Below, one piece after another: positions 54,440 through 61,473 of a DNA stretch of 61,473 nucleotides (position 1 is its first letter; each line of letters opens with the position of its first letter). A program made the position numbers and the translations under genes. The stretch lies in NCBI GenBank assembly GCA_021372475.1, contig JAJFUJ010000117.1:1-61473 (forward strand). The letters run 5' to 3'. Source of the DNA: Chloroflexota bacterium. Lineage in GTDB: Bacteria; Chloroflexota; Anaerolineae; UBA1429. Below the pieces are notes generated by a model. It made no database searches. It was not told the origin of the DNA and saw only the letters and a program-made list of their open reading frames with translations.

Positions 54440-55237
54440 TTGCTCGGCAAACGACTTTTAAGCGCCGTGGTGCTCATCCCAATCGTTGTAGCAGCGGTAT
54501 ATTTAGGCGGTTATCCGCTCTGGGTATTCGGCCTAGTTGTTGGCTTTCTGGCAGGTTACGAGTATGTTAAACTCCTTACCAATCACAAGCTCAATCCCTC
54601 CTGGCTGTTTACCCTATCGATAATTATCCTATTTGTTCTCGACAGCCCTCCTCTAGAATTGCATATGGTAAGCTGGGGTATGCCGCTCATCACCCTAGCC
54701 GCCCTTGCCGCCGAAATCAACCACCACAATCGTGAAGGCTCTCTGTACAGTTGGGCATTGGCTATTGCAGGTGGAATCTATATAGGTTTTCCGATAGGCA
54801 CCATACTGAAGTTGCGGATGTTCGATCAGGGATTATATTGGATATTAATAGCCCTGGCAGGCACCTGGATATGCGATTCAGCCGCTTATTTTGTAGGCTC
54901 GCGCTGGGGGAAACGCAGATTCTTTCCTGCAATCAGTCCTAAAAAGACGTGGGAGGGTGCCTGGGCCGGGATAATCGTCGGGAGCATGAGCATTATCCCC
55001 TTCGCTATACTTGTATTAAAACTTGCCTGGTGGTGGGCAGCTATTGCGGCTCTTGTGATTGTGGTGGCCTCCACCTTTGGCGACCTGGCAGAATCCGTTA
55101 TCAAACGGCAGATGAATGTAAAGGACTCGAGTAACTTGATCCCAGGCCATGGGGGAGTGCTCGATCGCATCGACAGCTTGCTATATGTTATGCCGCTGGT
55201 ATATCTTATTGCCAGCCTGGTTAAGTACTTGGCTTAA
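54440..55237 (+). CDS. cdsA: Phosphatidate cytidylyltransferase
   Basis: 265 residues, about seven membrane helices, with the CDP-diglyceride synthase signature SVIKRQMNVKDSSNLIPGHGGVLDRIDSL at the C-terminus and FPAISPKKTWEG. It starts with TTG: GGAGGTGA lies just upstream and the family begins MLxxRxLSA here. Makes CDP-diacylglycerol for phospholipids. End of the rpsB operon core. Confidence 0.95.
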   Translation: MLGKRLLSAVVLIPIVVAAVYLGGYPLWVFGLVVGFLAGYEYVKLLTNHKLNPSWLFTLSIIILFVLDSPPLELHMVSWGMPLITLAALAAEINHHNREGSLYSWALAIAGGIYIGFPIGTILKLRMFDQGLYWILIALAGTWICDSAAYFVGSRWGKRRFFPAISPKKTWEGAWAGIIVGSMSIIPFAILVLKLAWWWAAIAALVIVVASTFGDLAESVIKRQMNVKDSSNLIPGHGGVLDRIDSLLYVMPLVYLIASLVKYLA

Positions 55238-55255
55238 TTATTAAACCAGATCGGT

Positions 55256-57184
55256 ATGGAAACTCTAACTCTCGCAAAGATACTTAATTTTGGTAATCTA
55301 ATCCTCTCCTCAGCGAACGTCATTATTGGTTTTTCGCTGCTGATTTATATTGTCAGCCATAATTTGCGCAGCTCGGTCGCTCGTGCTTTTTGTGCGTTAA
55401 TTGCCTTTATCAGCGTCATCTATCTCGGAGATGTGTGTCTGGCCGAAGTACAGACGCTTGAATCTGCCAACTTTTGGCTGCGGTTCCAGTGGCTAGGCAT
55501 AGCATTTATCCCGGCCGCCTACATGCATTTTTCGATAGCTATGCTGCGCACGACCGGTGATACATCGCAATGGCGGCGTATTTTCATGTGGGGGGGATAC
55601 GCTGTTGGCCTGGTTACTGTTGGGCTGACTTTCTTTGGCACAAGCCTGGTCGGACCTGCTACGCAAAGCGGTACGCTTTACCACCTGACTGCAGGTAGAT
55701 TGTTCAAGTTATTTGCTTTATACTATTTGCTCGTTACCATCATCGGTTGGATTAACATTTTCCAAGCGCGCAATCGCTGCCTTACCTCGACATCGCGGCG
55801 TAGGATGTCTTATCTGCTGCTCTCGTTTGCAGTACCGAGTATCGGCGTATTTCCCTATCTGCTCATCTCGACAACTACCCGGTCACTTACATCCAATGTA
55901 ATCGAACTAGTCGCGTTGTTTGGTAACCTTGGTGTGGCTCTGGTCACCATCGTTATCGCCTATATTGTCGCTTATCAAGGCGCCATGCTGCCAGACCGGG
56001 TCATCAAGCATGATATGCTACACTACTTGCTACGCGGCCCTTTGGTAGCCATTCTAGTGATCGTCGTGATGCTCGTTGTGCCGCGCGTCGACAACATTCT
56101 AGGTTTGCCACGTGAAGTGGTATTAATCGTAGCCGTCGCCGCGGCGATAGTCATCCTGCAAATAGCCGTAAGCATAGCCAAGCCCGCCATAGACCGAATT
56201 ATATATCGCAAAGATCGGGATGAAATCGCTCTTATTCAGACGCTTGAGATGCGCCTCATTACAAGCACTGACCTCGAGCAGCTTTTAGAGAACTCCTTAA
56301 TCGCTTTGTGCGATTTGTTACGCGTTCCTTCTGGCTTTATCGTCACCATTCAGGATGCCAACTTACGGCTGCGCGTTTATAACGGACCGCGAGAAGTCGC
56401 GGAAGAGTTTGTTACTGCCGCTTCGATACAGCGGTTGTTGGAAGCTGTTCAAAACAGCCGTCCCGAGGAAATCATTGAAAACAGTGATTGGATAACTGCT
56501 GACGGACACTGGCTGCTGCCTCTGCGCAGCCCCGAAACACGCTCGAATCTTGGTATCCTGGGCATCAGCGTTATTGCCGAGCATCCCCAATTCGATCCTG
56601 AGCAACTCGATGCAGCATATGGCCTCGTCAAGAGGCTTGAACTCGCCCTGGAAGATAAAAAGTTGCAAGAGCAGGTTTTCAACGTTCTGCAGCAACTTGA
56701 GGTAGAACTCAACCGCGTTCAGGAATGGCGCTCTTATACAGCCTTTGCTACTCCTGAGCAGCAAGCTGCCACCAGTCCTGAGCATATGCCTGGTTTCGTG
56801 CAAAGTGTCAAGGATGCGCTTGTGCAGCTTTGGGGGGGGCCCAAGTTATCCCAGAGCCCATTGGCCAGCCTGAGTGTTGTACAAACTCGCCTGCCTCAGA
56901 ACGGAAATGTGCCCGCCAAAGCTATTCGTTCTATATTACAAGAAGTAATCGAAAGGCTGCGCCCTGATGGTGAACGCAGTATGACATCGAACGAATGGTT
57001 ATTATACAATATCCTTGACCTGCGTTTTATCCAAGGACAGCGCATTCGGGATGTTGCCCACCGCTTGGCTATGAGCGAATCGGATTTTTACCGTAAACAG
57101 CGTGTGGCTATCGATCAAGTCGCCGAGATGCTTATGAAGATGGAGCAGGCCAGCCTGGATCAGGATAATCAGGAGGAAAAATAA
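55256..57184 (+). CDS. 7TM-GAF membrane sensor with C-terminal helix-turn-helix-like region
   Basis: 642 residues. The N-terminal ~310 residues have about eight membrane helices in the arrangement of the 7TM sensor domain of histidine kinases (SANVIIGFSLLIYIVSHNLRSSVARAFCALI...). A GAF-like domain follows (~320-470: LEQLLENSLIALCDLLRVPSGFIVTI), then a helix (~475-500). There is no kinase or GGDEF domain. The C-terminal ~60 residues, FIQGQRIRDVAHRLAMSESDFYRKQRVAIDQVAEML, look like a helix-turn-helix of the sigma-region-4 kind. It may be a membrane-bound regulator; its ligand is unknown. It overlaps the next gene by one base (TAATG). Confidence 0.7.
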   Translation: METLTLAKILNFGNLILSSANVIIGFSLLIYIVSHNLRSSVARAFCALIAFISVIYLGDVCLAEVQTLESANFWLRFQWLGIAFIPAAYMHFSIAMLRTTGDTSQWRRIFMWGGYAVGLVTVGLTFFGTSLVGPATQSGTLYHLTAGRLFKLFALYYLLVTIIGWINIFQARNRCLTSTSRRRMSYLLLSFAVPSIGVFPYLLISTTTRSLTSNVIELVALFGNLGVALVTIVIAYIVAYQGAMLPDRVIKHDMLHYLLRGPLVAILVIVVMLVVPRVDNILGLPREVVLIVAVAAAIVILQIAVSIAKPAIDRIIYRKDRDEIALIQTLEMRLITSTDLEQLLENSLIALCDLLRVPSGFIVTIQDANLRLRVYNGPREVAEEFVTAASIQRLLEAVQNSRPEEIIENSDWITADGHWLLPLRSPETRSNLGILGISVIAEHPQFDPEQLDAAYGLVKRLELALEDKKLQEQVFNVLQQLEVELNRVQEWRSYTAFATPEQQAATSPEHMPGFVQSVKDALVQLWGGPKLSQSPLASLSVVQTRLPQNGNVPAKAIRSILQEVIERLRPDGERSMTSNEWLLYNILDLRFIQGQRIRDVAHRLAMSESDFYRKQRVAIDQVAEMLMKMEQASLDQDNQEEK

Positions 57185-58047
57185 TGAGCGATAACCATCC
57201 GGCAAATACAAACATGGAGAGCCAACTCATTGAACGTCTGCACAAGATGGTGCACCGCTGGCCAGAGGTGAGCGGCTGCTATCTACAGCCCGAGGCGCAT
57301 GTTGTGGATGGTATCATCCACGGATTAGCGCGAAGCCAGATGATGTTTGGACATTCATACTGCCCTTGACGAGACCTGACGGGCGATCCGGTCCGTGATC
57401 GCGATAATATCTGCCCGTGTGTGTGGCATAAGGACGAAATTCGGGATGATGGACACTGTAAATGTCATCTTTTTGTCGGCCCCAACTATAACCCGGCAAC
57501 CGCTTACATTCCTGATAGAGGTGATGCGCGGCTTGTTGAGGCCCAATCGATTCGCGAGCGCACCGTGACGGTTTATTCCAATAACTGGTGCCCGCACTCG
57601 CGCCGTTCGCGCAGCCTGCTGATGCAGCAGCATATCCCTTTTACGGATGTGAACTTTGAACAAGACCGCGCAGCAGCTCGCCAAGTTGAGATATGGAACA
57701 ACGGCTATCGCTCCTCACCTACCATCATCATCCATATGATTATGACTGAACCGACCGTATCAGAACTGGAGCGTGTGTTTGGCCATAGTGGCGCTCACAT
57801 GCTTGAACTCACGGTACATACAACCTCCTGGTGCCATGGAGGGAGGATAACAGAAGCGTGGTTAAAGCAAAACCATATCGCCTACAAAAGCATTGATATC
57901 GAGCGCGATGCGGAGGCGGCTCGGAAGGTACAGCAATGGAACCGAGGGAATCTATCTGTGCCTACACTTGATATAACCTTGAGGGTAACTGAACCCACGA
58001 GCGATGAGTTGCTCGCAGCCCTCGACCTGATGGAACAGGCATCCTAG
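57184..58047 (+). CDS. Predicted selenoprotein: ferredoxin-thioredoxin reductase beta-like domain fused to two glutaredoxin domains
   Basis: One frame of 287 residues read through an in-frame TGA at 57367-57369 (residue 62). Residues 1-105 form an FTR catalytic-chain-like domain: GHSYCP-U-R, then ICPC (Cys77, Cys79) and GHCKCHLF (Cys92, Cys94). The TGA stands where FTR has the second Cys of the first CPC motif, the active-site cysteine that attacks thioredoxin. Cys60, 77, 79 and 92 would hold the [4Fe-4S] cluster. Two glutaredoxin-like domains follow with WCPHS (Cys136) and WCHGG (Cys217), both single-Cys. AGGAGG precedes the ATG. A hairpin suitable as a bacterial SECIS follows the TGA. The alternative is an inactivating mutation or sequencing error. 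Confidence 0.75.
57367..57403 (+). promoter_or_regulatory. Putative bacterial SECIS element after the in-frame TGA
   Basis: GCGATC (57383-57388) pairs perfectly with GATCGC (57397-57402) around loop CGGTCCGT. The loop starts 20 nt after the TGA and has GG at its second and third positions, which meets the usual bacterial SECIS pattern (apical-loop G, about 16-37 nt from TGA). The loop core GGTC matches that of E. coli fdhF (AGGUCU). Outer pairing near the TGA is weak. Confidence 0.6.
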
Positions 58048-58113
58048 CACCTTAATTGGCCACTGCACCCAATACTAGGCTCACGTTCTCCTTCAGATAC
58101 CTTGAGGAAAAAG

Positions 58114-59388
58114 ATGGCTTTTCGTTTCCTTCATCTGGCCGATGTACATCTCGGATACTGCCAGTATGGCAGCGACATACGCTATGATGACTTTGCGCTC
58201 GCGCTCCAGCGAGCTGTTCAATATGCAGTTGCCCAGCAGGTGGATTTCGTTCTGCTCGCCGGCGATTTATTTCATAAACATAGCATCGACCCTAAGACGC
58301 TATATCAGGCCACAGCGCTGCTGGCTCCGCTCAGGGAGCGCAATATTCCGATTCTGGCGGTCATTGGCAACCATGACAAACCACGCATCGATGAGGATAT
58401 GAGCTGGCTGGATTACCTCAGCGCAACTGGGCAGATTGTGCTGCTCGACGCTCAAGTTGGGGAAAAGGCAATTAAGGTGGCCCCCTGGGATGAGTCAATC
58501 CGCAGAGGCACCTACATCGACCTGCCCTGCGGAGCTCGTATAGTGGGTATGCGCTATTATGGCGCCAGCACAGCACAGGTGCTGGAGAGTTATGCGCAGG
58601 CATTGCGCGCGCTGCCGCCTGCACCTTATACTATCCTTATGCTGCATGCCGGCTTGCAAGGTGTAATGGATTATGAGACGCCCTCAATCTCGCGCAGCCA
58701 GCTCAACCTCTTCACGAACTATGCTGACTATATTGCACTGGGACATTTTCATAAACCGTTTGACCAGGACGATTGGATATATAATCCTGGCTCGCTTGAA
58801 ACGGTCGGTGTGGATGAGTGCGCCTGGGAGGATCGCGGCTACCTTCTCGTTGAGGTCGACCCTACACGGCATCCCAAACATAAAGTCAGCCGCTTCATTA
58901 GCCCCAGGCGGCCTTTTGTGCGCGTGAGGCTAACGGCGGATACGATGCTATCTCCTGCTGAGCTCAGCCAGGCGCTGATGACCCTGCTGCAGCGTTCCGC
59001 ATTGCCCACATGCAAACAGGAACCTGTGCTAGAAATAACAATTGGCGGCAAGCTCCAGTTCGACCATTCCGAGCTCGACCCCGATGCGCTAACCGCACTT
59101 GTCCAAGAAGCCTTCCATCCGCTGCTTGTTCGTGTGCAAGATGCCACATCTATCGATGATGCGGATCTGGATCTGCCGGAAACGTTGACCAGAATCGAGC
59201 TCGAACGCCAGGTGCTGAGCGAGCTTATTCGACGTGACGCGCGTTTCAGGAATGCCGAGGCAGCCTGGGGCGGTTTTGTGACGCACATTAAGGAGGCCGC
59301 GCTGACCAATACACCTCCTGAAGATATCGCAAACGATCTAAAGACCTTTCTAGCTGAGCACCCCTGGGAACCCGCCAATGCAGATTGA
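58114..59388 (+). CDS. sbcD: DNA exonuclease SbcD/Mre11-type nuclease subunit
   Basis: 424 residues from the ATG with GAGGAAA upstream (a TTG at 58102 overlaps that site). Calcineurin-like metallophosphatase motifs in order: FLHLADVHLGY, LLAGDLFH, VIGNHDKP, LHAGLQG, ALGHFHKP, then NPGSLE. The capping C-terminal domain is present. With SbcC it opens hairpins and processes DNA ends. It overlaps sbcC by 11 bp. Confidence 0.94.
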   Translation: MAFRFLHLADVHLGYCQYGSDIRYDDFALALQRAVQYAVAQQVDFVLLAGDLFHKHSIDPKTLYQATALLAPLRERNIPILAVIGNHDKPRIDEDMSWLDYLSATGQIVLLDAQVGEKAIKVAPWDESIRRGTYIDLPCGARIVGMRYYGASTAQVLESYAQALRALPPAPYTILMLHAGLQGVMDYETPSISRSQLNLFTNYADYIALGHFHKPFDQDDWIYNPGSLETVGVDECAWEDRGYLLVEVDPTRHPKHKVSRFISPRRPFVRVRLTADTMLSPAELSQALMTLLQRSALPTCKQEPVLEITIGGKLQFDHSELDPDALTALVQEAFHPLLVRVQDATSIDDADLDLPETLTRIELERQVLSELIRRDARFRNAEAAWGGFVTHIKEAALTNTPPEDIANDLKTFLAEHPWEPANAD

Positions 59389-61473
59389 ATCTATCTCCTT
59401 AAGCAACTTTAAGAGTTACGCCCAGGCCGATATTGCCTTCCAGCCGGGCGTTAATGCGCTTATCGGGCCGAACGGCGCCGGCAAGAGTACGATACTAGAA
59501 GCAATCGGCTTTGCTCTCTTTAACTGTCGGGGAGCAGGACACGAACACAGGCTGCGCGAAGGGGCTGCACGCGGGCAGGTGACTATCCGGTTTAGGTCAT
59601 CGCTCGATGACCGCGTTTACCAGGTCGAGCGCACATTCAACCAAATAACAACCCTGCGTTATCGCATACTGGATCCCGAGATCAATCAGCTAGTCGCCGA
59701 AGGGAATGAGGATGTACAAACCTGGTTGGCCAGACATTTGCGGGTGGAACCAGGCGCCGACCTCGCGAGCCTGTTTGAAAATACAATCGGCGTTCCGCAG
59801 GGGACCTTTACCGCTCCCTTTTTGCTCACCGCGGCCTTACGTAAAGGGGTGTTCGATCCGCTGCTCCAGGTAGAAGAATATCAGCGCACCGCAGAAAAAC
59901 TGCTCGCCACCGGCCGCTTGCTGGCTAAACAGACGGCTGACCTGCAGGCAGCAGTGGCGCATTTAGAAGGGCTATTAGCAGAGCTTCCCAGCCAGCAGAG
60001 CGAATCCAAAGCGCTAACGCGCGACATTGACATCGCCCAGCAGCAGATAGCGGGTTCAGCGAGCATCATCAACGCATTCAAGCAGCGTATCGCCGAACTC
60101 GATTCGGCTGAGGCCACAGTCAGGCTGCGCGAAGGCAATTATAACACAGCCCGCTTGGAGTTGGCGACGGTTCAGCAGGAGTTGCACAGTGCCGAAAGGC
60201 AGCTTGCCGAATCCGTTGAGGCCCGGCGCTTGTGTGCGGAAGCACAAGCAGACCACGTCAAATATACCCAATATGACGCCGAATATCGGGCACAGACCGA
60301 CCAGCGCCGCGAACGCGATCAGTTGCGCGAAAAACTGAACATGAACACAGCCGAAAGCGCTGGATTGGTAACGCGCCAACAGCTTATGGGCAGAGAGTTG
60401 AATGAACTGCAGGCATCAAAAAATAAAATGCGCGCACTCGAGCCGGCAGTCGCGAGGCAGGCTAAACTGGAACAAAAGCTGCTGGAGCTGGAACAGGCTT
60501 GCAGAGAACTGCAGTATGCCCAGAAACAGGTGGACTCTGCCCGTTCTGAACTCGATAACTCCCTTATCCAGGTAAATAAGCTCAACCAACAGTTGACCGC
60601 AGCTAAGGAAATAGAGCGCGATATCGCCGAATCTCAAACAAGCTGCGAGACCAGCCAAGATATTATAACGGGGGCCAACGCTGAGTTGGTTCGCGTTCAG
60701 ACAGAGGCAGAGGGCTTGCAAATGCACACGCAAATGCTGAGCGATGAGACTATTGCACGCTGCCCCGTGTGCAAGTCAGAGTTGACTGTGGCACACCGCG
60801 TTGAGTTGATAAGCCAAAACCAACAGGAATTGTCTAACCTCTCGCAACAGCAAGCCTACCTGATGGGTAAAATAAAAACCGAGCGCATCAAGCTCCAAAA
60901 GCTGGAATCAGCGATTAAGCAGCACCAGCAGGAGCTGCGTAGGTTGCCGCCGGAATCTGCTCTGGAACAAGCGCATGCCCAAGTGGAAAAGCGGCGTGAG
61001 ACACTCGATACTGCCCAATCGCAGGTGGAGAACCTTACCTATGCTCCCCAGGCTCTCCGTGAGCACCAGGTACTGCTCGCCAGCTTGTCCGACCCCCGGC
61101 GCGAATACCAGCTCCTAGAAGAACGTGCTAAGCGGGAACCTTCTTTGCGAACAGAGGCGGCAGCGCTTCAGGCGCAGATCGCAGCAAGAGATACAGAAAC
61201 CGCGGAATTACGCCTTACGCTGGAGCGTTACCGCGATCTTGACGTCCTAATGCTCGCCAACCAACAGGCCAGAGATGCGCTGCAAGGGAACCACCTGCTT
61301 TACCTGACCAATTCGAGGAACGCCGAAGAATACGAGCCGCGCGAACGGCAAGCCGGTATATTGAGAGGCAAAACGGATTCCCTGCTGCGTAAGCTACAGG
61401 CGATGGAATCGGCGCTGGATGCCGCTCGGGGCAGCTATTCCGCAGAAGAACACGTCAGGATACGGCAGGAATA
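59378..61473 (+). CDS. sbcC: DNA exonuclease SbcC/Rad50-type ATPase (partial, runs off the window)
   Basis: Starts MQIESISLSNFKSYAQADIAF and has Walker A GPNGAGKST at about residues 30-38, TLRYRILD and the GVPQGTFTAPFLL stretch. A long coiled coil follows, broken by the zinc-hook CPVC at Cys462 and Cys465, with a returning coiled coil to the window edge. The signature and Walker B end lie beyond. No stop occurs in the 698 codons seen. The start overlaps sbcD by 11 bp, so the two subunits are translationally coupled. Confidence 0.94.
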   Translation, partial: MQIESISLSNFKSYAQADIAFQPGVNALIGPNGAGKSTILEAIGFALFNCRGAGHEHRLREGAARGQVTIRFRSSLDDRVYQVERTFNQITTLRYRILDPEINQLVAEGNEDVQTWLARHLRVEPGADLASLFENTIGVPQGTFTAPFLLTAALRKGVFDPLLQVEEYQRTAEKLLATGRLLAKQTADLQAAVAHLEGLLAELPSQQSESKALTRDIDIAQQQIAGSASIINAFKQRIAELDSAEATVRLREGNYNTARLELATVQQELHSAERQLAESVEARRLCAEAQADHVKYTQYDAEYRAQTDQRRERDQLREKLNMNTAESAGLVTRQQLMGRELNELQASKNKMRALEPAVARQAKLEQKLLELEQACRELQYAQKQVDSARSELDNSLIQVNKLNQQLTAAKEIERDIAESQTSCETSQDIITGANAELVRVQTEAEGLQMHTQMLSDETIARCPVCKSELTVAHRVELISQNQQELSNLSQQQAYLMGKIKTERIKLQKLESAIKQHQQELRRLPPESALEQAHAQVEKRRETLDTAQSQVENLTYAPQALREHQVLLASLSDPRREYQLLEERAKREPSLRTEAAALQAQIAARDTETAELRLTLERYRDLDVLMLANQQARDALQGNHLLYLTNSRNAEEYEPRERQAGILRGKTDSLLRKLQAMESALDAARGSYSAEEHVRIRQE

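Noticed and set aside
57184-57369. Stand-alone 61-residue gene followed by a separate glutaredoxin gene starting at 57421
   Set aside because: Both halves are in the same frame and together complete one FTR iron-sulfur motif. The internal GTG lacks a Shine-Dalgarno and would begin inside the cluster-binding motif.
57367-57369. TGA reassigned to Trp or Gly genome-wide
   Set aside because: Many intact genes here end in TGA, including frr, sbcD, the GtrA-like gene and the TIGR03960 gene, so TGA is a normal stop.
57184-58047. Pseudogene with a nonsense mutation
   Set aside because: Not excluded, but only one stop occurs. It falls precisely at the reactive Cys codon, everything else is intact and in frame, and a suitable hairpin follows.

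Overview
The window looks like a chromosome segment of a strictly anaerobic, rod-shaped, fermentative bacterium of medium GC content. It has a glycyl radical enzyme with its activase, Ptb and butyrate kinase, Na+-translocating biotin decarboxylase subunits, a PPi-type phosphofructokinase, GTP-dependent PEP carboxykinase and flavin-dependent ThyX. Several protein types (MA-family peptidase, glycosidase-like/O-antigen-ligase fusion, 7TM-GAF sensor) recall Chloroflexota, but that assignment is inference from family impressions and was not computed. TGA is an ordinary stop codon in many genes here.

Layout. (1) Left edge: the end of an unrecognised plus-strand gene. (2) About 0.6-11.1 kb, minus strand: an operon read from a consensus promoter at 11.15 kb: GRE activase, glycyl radical enzyme, mannonate-type SDR, HAD hydrolase, LarA-like enzyme, Gnd, PPi-PFK, then a B12 radical SAM gene. 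It looks like a sugar-acid or hydroxy-acid catabolic unit of unknown substrate. (3) tRNA-Glu, a mobile miniature element with another nested in it, and pckG behind a leader that contains a terminator hairpin. (4) 13.9-29.7 kb, plus strand: a radical SAM pair, HIT protein, thyX with dCMP deaminase, a five-gene carboxyltransferase/Na+ pump operon, an RNA methyltransferase, prs, secA and ptb. (5) 30-34.2 kb, minus strand: E1-like protein, buk, mutM, MA peptidase and a Trm112-like protein, with a second copy of the miniature element just upstream of their promoter. (6) 35-42.3 kb, minus strand: tRNA-Gln, gltX, rodA, mrdA, mreD, mreC and mreB. (7) 42.4-50.6 kb, plus strand: surface polysaccharide genes and an aminotransferase. 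(8) 50.7-55.2 kb: rpsB, tsf, pyrH, frr, uppS, cdsA. (9) 55.3-58.0 kb: a membrane sensor with a helix-turn-helix-like tail, coupled to a ferredoxin-thioredoxin reductase/glutaredoxin fusion. (10) sbcD and the start of sbcC.

The most striking signal is in region 9. The reductase domain is interrupted by an in-frame TGA exactly where its reactive CPC cysteine should be. The frame continues through the rest of the iron-sulfur motif and two glutaredoxin domains, and a hairpin with a GG-containing loop starts 13 nt after the TGA. I read this as a selenocysteine-containing reductase-glutaredoxin fusion. The second is a pair of miniature elements, each flanked by an 8-bp target duplication and each lying exactly 5 bp upstream of a minus-strand -35 box.
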